A stretch of 9,126 nt of DNA, taken from NCBI GenBank assembly GCA_015222915.1, contig JADFWE010000282.1, forward strand, positions 1 to 9,126. Direction: 5' to 3'. The notes beneath the pieces were generated by a model that was given only the letters and a program-made list of their open reading frames with translations, did no database searches and was not told the origin of the DNA. The stretch is from Pseudomonadota bacterium (GTDB taxonomy: Bacteria > Pseudomonadota > Gammaproteobacteria > SZUA-229). Both the position numbers and the translations under genes were made by a program. Positions within the stretch are counted from its first letter, which is position 1. Each line of letters starts with the position of its first letter. Positions 1-5,636 of this stretch are shown here, piece after piece.

Positions 1-1574
1 ACCTGGATCTGGTTCACATCCAGTTTTATCGCATACGCAGGAATGTCTTTCTTCACATTCAGCTGAACATCCGATGTCACCTGCCCCTGTAATACCTGCA
101 TGGAAAGCGGCTTGATATCGATGATGCCTTTCTGTGCCCTGGTCGACAGCAGGAACTGCTTGATCTGGTATTCTTTTGCAGTCAATGCTGTTATGCGAAA
201 ATCTCCCTGCATATCCAGGGTCCGCATCATCTCAAGTGGCAGCTCTATTTGCTCATCGCCGGTACTAGTATCAGCCACCGCTACCGCTTCCGCACTCGCT
301 CCTTCCCTGGCAGACCCGGTTCCAGCACTGACGACCGGTTCGGTGACCGGCGGCATATAATCATTAAGGTTAAGCCGGTCAAACGTCAGATCATAGCGCA
401 GCTGCTGCTTTGTTATATTCAGCAGATGGATCCAGCCACTCAAGGTGCTGTCGTCCAGCGTCAGTGAAAAATCATTCGCCTGAAACTTTTCGCCGTGTAA
501 TTTTATTTTTGTTTTGATCGCCACCTTATTCAAGGCATCGGCTCTTGCCATCTCCGGCAATTCGACCGCTACACGTTTTGCGACCTGCCGGGCATTGAAA
601 GGATGCACTTCGATACTGCCCTGTATAACCGGGTTGTCAGAATACTGTGCGATCGTAATATTCGCTATCGTGTTCGTACCAAGCGCTGACAACTGCAACT
701 GCTTGATACTTACACGCTTCTCTTCCAGCAATACATTGATGTCTGATTTTATCTCGATGGTTTCCGGCTGCGGTAAAAACTCACTGGCATCGGCGATGAT
801 GGTGAAAACAAATTCACTTAGATCGATCTCGGTAAAATCTTTATCGAAGGTCAACTGTGTTGACATGGTCAGACGGGTATCGATGACCGGCTGATTGCTC
901 TCGATACGTGTTGAAAACTTGACCTCGATGGGCTCATCGAAGGTGATAGCACTGGTCTGCAGATTGAGTTCGGAAACCGTAGCTTTCATATTGCTGCTGC
1001 GATCATCGTACCGGATTATCGCATCGACAAATTCAAAACCTTCGATCTTTAATGATCGCAGTGGCGTATCAGCACCGGCAGTATCGGTTTCAGATTCAAC
1101 TGCCGGTTGTTCTTTCGGGGCAGTGCTCCTTGCTTCCGAGCCCGCTTCAGCAGCCGTTTCAGAAGTAGATGCTGGCGCTGAGAAATTCGTCCAGTTATTG
1201 CTTTTGTTTTTAGCCACTTCCAGTGACACATCAAGACCATGCAGACGGATAACATTGATCTCGACCTCTTTTTTCAGCAGCGGCAGCACGTTTACTTTTA
1301 CGTCCAGCTGTTTGATAGCGGCAAAATGTTTACCTTTGAAGCCCTTGTCATTGCCGAGGACGACTTCTTCAATCTTGATACCGACCCAGGGAAAGATGGA
1401 TAAATTAATATCGCCATTGATAGCAAAGTCACGACCGGTCGCATTTTCGACCTGCTCGATGATCTGCGGTTTGTAATTATTGGCATCAAATGTTGCGACA
1501 AAAGCCAGCAATGCGACAAAGATCAAAACGATCAGCAGTAAAACTATTTTTATTGTACGACCCACTATCTTCAT
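1..1574 (-). CDS. asmA: AsmA family protein (C-terminus beyond the left edge)
   Basis: AsmA-family proteins are large, inner-membrane-anchored periplasmic proteins linked to outer-membrane biogenesis and lipid transport. The minus-strand frame is open from 1574 to the window edge (524 codons, no stop). Residues 8-29 form one hydrophobic N-terminal anchor. The family signature follows: FDANNYKP (29-36), ATGRDFAINGDINLS (45-59), FPWVGIKIEEVVLGN (61-75). Two low-complexity Ala/Ser/Thr/Glu linkers (about 132-170 and 410-445) separate beta-rich segments, and LRYDLTFDRLNLNDYMPP (392-409) matches the conserved AsmA core. E. coli AsmA is about 617 residues, so perhaps 100 or more are missing here. 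Start choice: the ATG at 1574 has AGGA 7 nt upstream. An in-frame ATG at 1580 has that AGGA only 2 nt away, so 1574 is preferred. It lies 87 nt downstream of moaC on the same strand and may be co-transcribed. The family is confident; strict orthology to E. coli asmA is less so. Confidence 0.9.
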   Translation of the reverse strand, partial: MKIVGRTIKIVLLLIVLIFVALLAFVATFDANNYKPQIIEQVENATGRDFAINGDINLSIFPWVGIKIEEVVLGNDKGFKGKHFAAIKQLDVKVNVLPLLKKEVEINVIRLHGLDVSLEVAKNKSNNWTNFSAPASTSETAAEAGSEARSTAPKEQPAVESETDTAGADTPLRSLKIEGFEFVDAIIRYDDRSSNMKATVSELNLQTSAITFDEPIEVKFSTRIESNQPVIDTRLTMSTQLTFDKDFTEIDLSEFVFTIIADASEFLPQPETIEIKSDINVLLEEKRVSIKQLQLSALGTNTIANITIAQYSDNPVIQGSIEVHPFNARQVAKRVAVELPEMARADALNKVAIKTKIKLHGEKFQANDFSLTLDDSTLSGWIHLLNITKQQLRYDLTFDRLNLNDYMPPVTEPVVSAGTGSAREGASAEAVAVADTSTGDEQIELPLEMMRTLDMQGDFRITALTAKEYQIKQFLLSTRAQKGIIDIKPLSMQVLQGQVTSDVQLNVKKDIPAYAIKLDVNQIQ

Positions 1575-1600
1575 CTTCATATCCTGATCTTCATATCCTG
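1573..1600. repeat. 14-bp perfect tandem duplication at the asmA start
   Basis: The plus-strand unit ATCTTCATATCCTG occurs twice head to tail (1573-1586 and 1587-1600). Read on the minus strand, each copy carries an AGGA ribosome-binding-site core and an ATG. The copy nearer the gene supplies AGGA to the 1574 start. The ATG in the distal copy (1594) is out of frame and runs into TGA after five codons. Confidence 0.85.
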
Positions 1601-1661
1601 TTAGGGTTTTGTTTCCTGAATGGCTGCTTTCGTTTAAGAAGCCTCTGATATCCTGCGATAA
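1595..1661. other. moaC-asmA spacer with a weak stem-loop
   Basis: This short gap between moaC and asmA (minus strand) holds no gene. GGCTGCTT (1622-1629) can pair with AAGAAGCC (1636-1643) with one mismatch. The structure has no T-run on either strand, so it is not a convincing terminator, which leaves read-through from moaC into asmA plausible. Confidence 0.3.
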
Positions 1662-2153
1662 CTATCTCTGCCACTCACCCGACTTGCCACCGGCCTTGCT
1701 GAGCACGCCGATATCGGTCATGGTCATGCCACGGTCCATCGCCTTGCACATATCGTAGATCGTCAGCAGCGTTACCTGTACAGCCGTTAACGCCTCCATT
1801 TCCACACCGGTCTGTCCGGCGGTTTTCACCTCTACGATACAATGCACGGTCTGCCTTACTTCGTCAGCGGTTAAGCGGATATCGACATGCGTGAGCTGCA
1901 GGGGATGGCACAGCGGGATCAGATCCGGTGTTTTCTTGGCTGCCATTACCCCGGCAACCCGTGCAACACCCAGAACATCGCCTTTTTTATGCTCCCCCTG
2001 AAGGATACGCTGCAGGGTGTCTGCCTGCATGTGGATCGTGCCTTCAGCCACCGCAACCCGCTGGGTTACTGCTTTATCGCCCACATCGACCATATGAGCT
2101 TCGCCGCGCTGATTAAAGTGGTTGAGTTGGTCTTCTGTCATTTTGGTAACCAT
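1662..2153 (-). CDS. moaC: Cyclic pyranopterin monophosphate synthase MoaC
   Basis: MoaC converts the MoaA product 3',8-cyclo-7,8-dihydro-GTP to cyclic pyranopterin monophosphate, the first stable intermediate of molybdenum cofactor synthesis, in the cytoplasm. The protein has 163 residues (E. coli MoaC has 161). Family blocks are intact: [12 protein letters not shown] (17-28), [14 protein letters not shown] (55-68), [12 protein letters not shown] (77-88), [10 protein letters not shown] (116-125), IYDMCKA (132-138) and the C-terminal KAGGKSG. By alignment with E. coli, K57, H83, D134 and K137 correspond to the active-site K51, H77, D128 and K131. No good ribosome binding site precedes the ATG at 2153; the in-frame ATG four codons later has none either, so the exact start is uncertain. 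moaD and moaE lie divergently about 1 kb away, across the repeat element. No moaA or moaB is in the window. Confidence 0.96.
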   Translation of the reverse strand: MVTKMTEDQLNHFNQRGEAHMVDVGDKAVTQRVAVAEGTIHMQADTLQRILQGEHKKGDVLGVARVAGVMAAKKTPDLIPLCHPLQLTHVDIRLTADEVRQTVHCIVEVKTAGQTGVEMEALTAVQVTLLTIYDMCKAMDRGMTMTDIGVLSKAGGKSGEWQR

Positions 2154-2181
2154 GCTGATGGTGATTTTATGTAGATTGGAT

Positions 2182-2187
2182 ATTATG
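2182..2187 (-). promoter_or_regulatory. Candidate -10 box for moaC
   Basis: On the minus strand, CATAAT lies about 29 nt upstream of the moaC ATG in an AT-rich stretch (2154-2261). No good -35 hexamer sits 16-18 nt further upstream, so this is tentative. If correct, the moaC promoter lies just outside the repeat element. Confidence 0.3.
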
Positions 2188-2366
2188 CCATTTTTTTGAT
2201 TTGTGGTGTTTTGTTGGAGTTATTGTTTTGTAGTTACGTATTTTTGTTTACTTTGGCTTTTGAATTTCGCCCTGACGGCGAGTTACCGTGCCTGTGCTGT
2301 ATTGTTTTTTATCAACTTATACGACTGTAATTTCATTTGGCATTGCGGTATTCGCACCGCGGGCGA

Positions 2367-2400
2367 GTTACTTTTCTGTCAGCAGCAGCAGAAAAGTAAC
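2367..2400. repeat. Hairpin A, left end of the element
   Basis: GTTACTTTTCTG (2367-2378) is perfectly complementary to CAGAAAAGTAAC (2389-2400), with a 10-nt loop rich in CAG. It overlaps the inner end of the left long arm. It has a counterpart of the same stem length at 2825-2856. Confidence 0.85.
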
Positions 2401-2427
2401 CAAAAGAATGCCGCCACTACAGCTACG

Positions 2428-2445
2428 CCCCTAAAAAAACAGGGG
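2428..2445. repeat. Hairpin B, A-rich loop
   Basis: CCCCT (2428-2432) pairs with AGGGG (2441-2445) around an A-rich loop. It is mirrored by the hairpin at 2779-2797, which has the same kind of C-run/G-run stem but a T-rich loop. Confidence 0.55.
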
Positions 2446-2453
2446 TTCCCGCC

Positions 2454-2552
2454 GATGCAATACAGTTACCATGCCGTGAAAAAACTCGCACCCGTAAAAG
2501 CACGTGCACTCAGACAGTTTTCACGGAAAACTCATGGTAACGGTACTGCATC
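2454..2552. repeat. Hairpin C, nested stems
   Basis: The outer arms 2454-2473 and 2533-2552 are 20 nt long and complementary at 18 positions (GATGCA...GTTACCATG against CATGGTAAC...TGCATC). An inner 9-bp stem, CCGTGAAAA (2474-2482) with TTTTCACGG (2518-2526), stacks directly on the left arm with a 6-nt bulge on the right. The apex contains the palindrome GCACGTGC (2500-2507). Confidence 0.8.
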
Positions 2553-2555
2553 GAC

Positions 2556-2667
2556 GGCTTGCCTAAGGTGGGTTAAGGTCAAAAACGGTGCTTTAAAAGC
2601 ATGGCGTGCTTCTTTGTTTCTGCTGTTTTGTTTTTATCTTTTGAATTTCATTCACCTTAGCCAAGCC
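2556..2667. repeat. Hairpin D, long-loop inverted repeat
   Basis: GGCTTGCCTAAGGTG (2556-2570) pairs with CACCTTAGCCAAGCC (2653-2667) at 14 of 15 positions. The 82-nt loop is T-rich toward its right side. It begins 3 nt after hairpin C and shares one base with hairpin E. Confidence 0.7.
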
Positions 2668-2774
2668 ATTGAGGCGTAACGGGTAACATGGGCTTTCTGT
2701 GCCAGCTGTCTGAGCGCATGTGTTTTTTACATGCGTGAGTTCTGGCGCAGCATGTTACCCGTTATGCATCAATG
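2667..2774. repeat. Hairpin E, nested stems
   Basis: The outer arms 2667-2690 and 2751-2774 are 24 nt long with two mismatches; the shared core is TAACGGGTAACATG. Further in, GCCAG and TCTGGC can pair, and the apex is CGCATGT (2715-2721) with ACATGCG (2729-2735) around a T-rich 7-nt loop. Confidence 0.8.
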
Positions 2775-2778
2775 GGTA

Positions 2779-2797
2779 CCCCGTGATTTTTACGGGG
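2779..2797. repeat. Hairpin B', mirror of hairpin B
   Basis: CCCCGT (2779-2784) pairs with ACGGGG (2792-2797) around the loop GATTTTT. Its position on the right side of the element mirrors hairpin B on the left. Confidence 0.6.
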
Positions 2798-2824
2798 CGT
2801 CAGGCGTAGTGACGGTCTTTTCTG

Positions 2825-2856
2825 GTTACTCTTTTGGGCTGTTGCAAAAGAGTAAC
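2825..2856. repeat. Hairpin A', right end of the element
   Basis: GTTACTCTTTTG (2825-2836) is perfectly complementary to CAAAAGAGTAAC (2845-2856) around an 8-nt loop. It is the mirror counterpart of hairpin A and overlaps the inner end of the right long arm. Confidence 0.85.
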
Positions 2857-3083
2857 TCGCCCGCGGTGCGAATACCGCAATGCCTAACGAAAATACCGAC
2901 GTAAATGTTGAGGAAAGACTGTCTCACATTGATCCAGTAAATCGCCGTCAGGGAAAATCTGCATCACACGTCAGCAAGCATAAATAAAATTATAATCCCA
3001 AAAACTTCCTGCGAGACGAGACCCACAACGCCAGAACAAATAAAAAATAGTAAATGAAAAACACCAAACCCAGAAAAAGTATC

Positions 3084-3112
3084 ATGACTATCCCGACATT
3101 AACCGCTAAAAT
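3084..3112 (+). promoter_or_regulatory. Candidate promoter for moaDE
   Basis: ATGACT (3084-3089, 4 of 6 to the sigma-70 -35) and TAAAAT (3107-3112, 5 of 6 to the -10) are separated by exactly 17 nt. The -10 ends 6 nt before the moaD ATG at 3119, so a start site about 7 nt downstream would fall on or next to the A of the start codon. A perfect TATAAT also occurs at 2991-2996 but without a recognisable -35. Confidence 0.45.
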
Positions 3113-3118
3113 ACAACC

Positions 3119-3352
3119 ATGAGCATCAACGTACAATTCTTCGCCAGCCTGCGGGAACTGCTAGGTAAACAGCAGGACACTGTCAGCTACAGTGATGGCC
3201 TCGATGTCAACGCTGTCTGGCAACAGACCTGCAATGACACCGTCATGCCCGATAACACCCTGTGTGCGATCAATATGGAATACGTCAAACCCGATGCGAA
3301 AGTGAGCGATGGTGATGAAGTCGCCTTTTTCCCGCCGGTTACCGGTGGTTAG
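3119..3352 (+). CDS. moaD: Molybdopterin synthase sulfur carrier subunit MoaD
   Basis: MoaD is the ubiquitin-fold small subunit of molybdopterin synthase. Its C-terminal glycine is adenylated, converted to a thiocarboxylate, and donates sulfur to the precursor in the MoaE active site. The 77-residue protein has the family start INVQFFASLREL, the central LCAINMEYV segment, DGDEVAFFPPVTGG at the end, and the essential Gly-Gly at 76-77. Its length is close to the usual 81. No Shine-Dalgarno sequence lies upstream of the ATG (the preceding bases are ATACAACC), and no alternative start would keep the fold. Translation may therefore be leaderless, consistent with the promoter placement. moaE begins 9 nt after the stop. 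Confidence 0.95.
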   Translation: MSINVQFFASLRELLGKQQDTVSYSDGLDVNAVWQQTCNDTVMPDNTLCAINMEYVKPDAKVSDGDEVAFFPPVTGG

Positions 3353-3361
3353 GTTCAGATC

Positions 3362-3805
3362 ATGCCAGCAATTCTCTTAGACACGATATTCAATCCCTGG
3401 GACGAGATCCAGTCTTACCAGAGCGAGAAGCTGCAAGCCGGTCACTATGGTGCCACCACCAGTTTCGTCGGCACTATGCGCGACTTCAATCTGGACGAGA
3501 GCATCAGCCACATGACACTGGAACATTACCCGGCAATGACGCAGCATTTTCTGGATGCATTATGTGAGACCAGCAAAAAAACGTTTGAGCTGGATGACTG
3601 TTTGATCATTCACCGCTTTGGCGATATCTATCCGGACGAGCCTATCGTACTCACCGTCGCCTGGTCAGCCCACCGCGCCCAGGCTTTTGACGCCTGCCGT
3701 TTTCTGATGGAAGAACTGAAAAAGAAAGCGCCGTTCTGGAAGAAAGAAGTCACCGCAAAGGGTGAGCGCTGGGTACACAATGATCTGCGATCAAATGAAA
3801 AATGA
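3362..3805 (+). CDS. moaE: Molybdopterin synthase catalytic subunit MoaE
   Basis: MoaE is the large subunit of molybdopterin synthase. It binds cyclic pyranopterin monophosphate and inserts two sulfurs delivered by MoaD. The protein has 147 residues (E. coli has 150). Visible family blocks are GATTSFVGTMRDFN (30-43), LEHYPAMTQ (53-61), IIHRFGDIYPDEPIVLTVAW (82-101), SAHRAQAF (102-109) and LKKKAPFWKKE (119-129). R40, H104, R105, K120 and K127 match E. coli R39, H103, R104, K119 and K126, so the active site looks intact. It is almost certainly co-transcribed with moaD; the weak AGG at the moaD stop is the only ribosome-binding-site-like sequence, suggesting translational coupling. The last three sense codons and the stop lie inside the left arm of the downstream inverted repeat, so the extreme C-terminus may be repeat-derived. 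Confidence 0.96.
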   Translation: MPAILLDTIFNPWDEIQSYQSEKLQAGHYGATTSFVGTMRDFNLDESISHMTLEHYPAMTQHFLDALCETSKKTFELDDCLIIHRFGDIYPDEPIVLTVAWSAHRAQAFDACRFLMEELKKKAPFWKKEVTAKGERWVHNDLRSNEK

Positions 3806-3887
3806 AGAACGAAAAATGAAAAGTCACGCAGCTTTTATTTCCGGTTTTTGACTTGCCATTTTTCATTATTCATTTTTCGTTTTTCAT
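3795..3887. repeat. Imperfect inverted repeat made of GAAAAATGA-like units
   Basis: The left arm (3795-3826) is made of ATGAAAAATGAAGAAC and GAAAAATGAAAAGTCA. The right arm (3849-3887) is its degenerate inverted counterpart, starting TGACTTGCC and ending CGTTTTTCAT. The arms themselves contain short degenerate direct repeats of GAAAAATG. The block lies between the convergent genes moaE and degQ and overlaps the moaE 3' end. It could act as a transcription stop for both, but neither strand has the GC-rich stem and clean T-run of a standard intrinsic terminator. Confidence 0.7.
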
Positions 3888-3889
3888 TG

Positions 3890-3924
3890 CGTTGTTTATT
3901 CTTATTGAATAAGAATAAACAACG
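3890..3924. repeat. Perfect 35-nt palindrome across the degQ stop codon
   Basis: Two perfect 17-nt arms, CGTTGTTTATTCTTATT and its complement, surround a single central base. On the minus strand this sequence encodes the last residues of the DegQ-like protein (LFILIQ) and its TAA stop. A stem-loop here could protect the 3' end of the mRNA or take part in bidirectional termination. No T-run follows on either strand. Confidence 0.85.
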
Positions 3925-5284
3925 CCGTCTGCCCGCGCTGCACATTAAATAATATCTGCTGGTCGCTGAATTTCACCATTTTCTTGATGTCAGCCAGTGT
4001 TTTTACCGGTGCGCGATTCACTGAGAGGATCAGGTCACCTTTACGCAGACGTGCATTCCAGGCTGGGCTGCCTCGCGCCACATCAGAGACTACCAGGAAT
4101 GTACTGCCGCCCTCATCATGACTTTCCAGCGTTGCGCCTGCCAGCCGCGGGTTAAGTTTCTCGCCGGAGAGCGACTGTTCGATCTCATCGGCTATATAAG
4201 CGACCAGTTTTTCTTCCTTACCATCACGGATAACCGTGATGTCCATCCTGGCACCGACTCTCATCAAACCCACCATATTGCGCATACCCGATGCACTTCT
4301 CACCTGCACACCATTGATATCGGAAACCACATCACCGACCTCTAGTCCGGCTTTGCTGGCGGCAGAGTCTTCGACCACCTGTGAGATAACTACTCCCTGA
4401 TGACGTTCCAGGCCAAAAGCACGTGACAGCTCAGGCGTCAGGTTCTGCATGATGACACCCAGCATGCCACGACGCACCTCGCCGTATTCGATCAACTGGT
4501 CAGCCAGCTGGCGAACCATGTTGATAGGGATGGCAAAACCAATCCCAACATTACCGGTACTGCCGGACGATAAGATAGCCGTATTAATACCGACGAGCTC
4601 ACCGTTAAGATTTACCAATGCACCACCCGAATTACCCGGATTGATCGAAGCATCGGTCTGGATAAAGTCTTCATAACCCTCGATACCGAGACCGGTCCGC
4701 CCCATAGCACTGACGATACCAGAAGTCACGGTCTGCCCCAGGCCAAACGGGTTGCCGATAGCAACCACGAAATCACCGACGCGTAACTCAGAAGAGTCGG
4801 CAAAAGGGATATGCGTTAATTTTAGTTTGTCATATTCCACTTTCAGGATAGCAACATCAGCTTCCGGGTCGGAACCGACAACTTTTGCTTCCAGCTGCTG
4901 GCCATCGTGCAGGGTAACCGCAATCTCATCCGCACCTTCGACCACATGATGATTGGTGACGATATATCCGGCATCGGCATCGATAATAACGCCAGACCCC
5001 AGACTTTTGACCTCTTTACGATGCGGCATATTTTCAAAACCCCTGAAAAAACGCTGGAACAGAGGATCATTTAACATTGCATTATCCTGTACATCGACAG
5101 AACCGCGCGTTGCGATGTTGACCACCGCTGGCCGGGTCTTTTCTATCATCGGCGCCAGACTTGGCAGAGGCTGACCGCCCACAGCTACCGGCAAACCGGC
5201 AATGGCACTGGATGTAAAAATCGAAATCAAAAATACGGCTGATAATAACTGTGTTGATAAGACAACGGATCTAACCGGAAACAT
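3902..5284 (-). CDS. degQ: DegQ-like periplasmic serine endoprotease (HtrA family)
   Basis: HtrA/Deg proteases degrade, and can chaperone, misfolded proteins in the periplasm. The protein has 460 residues (E. coli DegQ 455, DegP 474). A signal peptide with a hydrophobic core at about 8-28 ends in AIA, with likely cleavage after A29. The trypsin-like domain spans about 40-265, with catalytic H113 (in TNHHVV), D143 (in DPEADVAILKV) and S219 (in GNSGGAL); the oxyanion segment is NPGNSGG. PDZ1 begins at RRGMLGV (271-277), and PDZ2 covers about 375-460. The loop between residues 60 and 95 is short, favouring DegQ over DegP, which has a long LA loop. AGGAG lies 5 nt before the ATG, supporting this start. 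The gene is divergent from the FKBP lipoprotein and convergent with moaE. No sigma-E-like promoter was recognised upstream. Family certain; the DegQ label rests on loop length. Confidence 0.95.
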   Translation of the reverse strand: MFPVRSVVLSTQLLSAVFLISIFTSSAIAGLPVAVGGQPLPSLAPMIEKTRPAVVNIATRGSVDVQDNAMLNDPLFQRFFRGFENMPHRKEVKSLGSGVIIDADAGYIVTNHHVVEGADEIAVTLHDGQQLEAKVVGSDPEADVAILKVEYDKLKLTHIPFADSSELRVGDFVVAIGNPFGLGQTVTSGIVSAMGRTGLGIEGYEDFIQTDASINPGNSGGALVNLNGELVGINTAILSSGSTGNVGIGFAIPINMVRQLADQLIEYGEVRRGMLGVIMQNLTPELSRAFGLERHQGVVISQVVEDSAASKAGLEVGDVVSDINGVQVRSASGMRNMVGLMRVGARMDITVIRDGKEEKLVAYIADEIEQSLSGEKLNPRLAGATLESHDEGGSTFLVVSDVARGSPAWNARLRKGDLILSVNRAPVKTLADIKKMVKFSDQQILFNVQRGQTALFILIQ

Positions 5285-5636
5285 GTGTACTCCTACTAAT
5301 ATTCAATGTCGCTAAATTTAAGACTCTATAATAATTCCAGATGAATTTCTGGGTGAATTTGTTAAAAATACTTTAAATAGACAGATGACGCCATTCATAG
5401 TTCACGTCCTGTTTCATGGCATGTTCGCTGCGCCAATCTCGATGACGTAGGCTCTGTCTAATATTAGGGCATAAAAAACCAAACTCAATATATGCCGGGT
5501 CAATAATTTGATGTATAAGTTTCAGGGCAGATCAGAATACCCTTGAACCATCTCCAAAATATTTACTGCCTGCTTACTTGCAGTTATTCAGACGAACTGA
5601 TAAGTTTTGCCATCGAACCAAACCTCAGGAAGAATT
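5285..5636. other. Divergent intergenic region between degQ and the FKBP gene
   Basis: About 350 nt of AT-rich DNA with no convincing gene. It must hold the promoters for degQ (minus) and the FKBP gene (plus). It contains the degQ ribosome binding site (5290-5294), a candidate degQ promoter and a short palindrome CTAATATTAG (5458-5467). TATAAG at 5514-5519 could be a -10 for the FKBP gene, but no matching -35 was found. The only frames here (for example one starting at 5543) are short, unsupported and run into the FKBP gene out of frame. Confidence 0.6.
5328..5357 (-). promoter_or_regulatory. Candidate sigma-70 promoter for degQ
   Basis: On the minus strand, TTCACC (5357-5352, 4 of 6) and TATTAT (5333-5328, 5 of 6) are 18 nt apart and lie 44 nt or more upstream of the degQ ATG. 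Several other AT-rich hexamers nearby make the exact choice uncertain. Confidence 0.3.

Larger units (their letters stand above)
2262..2960. repeat. About 700-bp non-coding nested inverted-repeat element between moaC and moaD
   Basis: The two ends are inverted copies of each other. A perfect 33-bp inverted repeat (2339-2371 with 2852-2884) is flanked outside by 52 nt per side that still align without gaps (about 30 of 52 positions, better toward the inner end). An outermost conserved block follows, with CCCTGACGGCGA at 2270-2281 on the left and its complement on the right around 2945-2956. The interior holds hairpins in mirror order (listed separately). No transposase or credible gene is inside. 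The frame 2203-2679 is rejected as coding because it is low in complexity, starts outside the element, runs through the palindromes and has no family signature. GAGTTACTTTTCT...AGAAAAGTAACCAAAAG resembles interspersed sequences I recall from other gammaproteobacterial genomes; I could not verify this. Possible identities are a MITE-like non-autonomous element or a structured non-coding RNA. Exact ends are approximate, and no clear target-site duplication was found. Confidence 0.75.

Noticed and set aside
514..1476. Two adjacent plus-strand open frames opposite the asmA gene
   Set aside because: They are antisense shadows. The minus strand has an uninterrupted AsmA frame with clear family signatures across the whole stretch.
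2203..2679. Plus-strand open frame of 158 codons in the moaC-moaD gap
   Set aside because: It has no ribosome binding site, low-complexity composition, no family resemblance, and runs through the palindromes of the repeat element.
2262..2960. Insertion sequence
   Set aside because: Inverted ends exist, but no transposase frame or remnant is visible inside and no clear target-site duplication flanks it.
3795..3887. CRISPR-like array, because of repeated GAAAAATGA units
   Set aside because: The units are very short, degenerate, unevenly spaced and arranged as an inverted repeat, with no spacers of constant length and no cas genes.
3890..3924. Palindrome at the degQ stop as a standard Rho-independent terminator
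   Set aside because: The stem is AT-rich and no T-run follows on either strand; kept only as a palindrome of possible 3'-end function.
5300..5400. Sigma-E-type promoter upstream of the DegQ-like gene
   Set aside because: GGAATT occurs on the minus strand but no TCTGA/TCAAA-like -10 follows at 16-17 nt spacing.
5607..5636. Upstream start that would extend the FKBP protein by ten residues
   Set aside because: It lacks a ribosome binding site and would put polar residues in front of the signal sequence; the ATG at 5637 has AGGAAG at good spacing.
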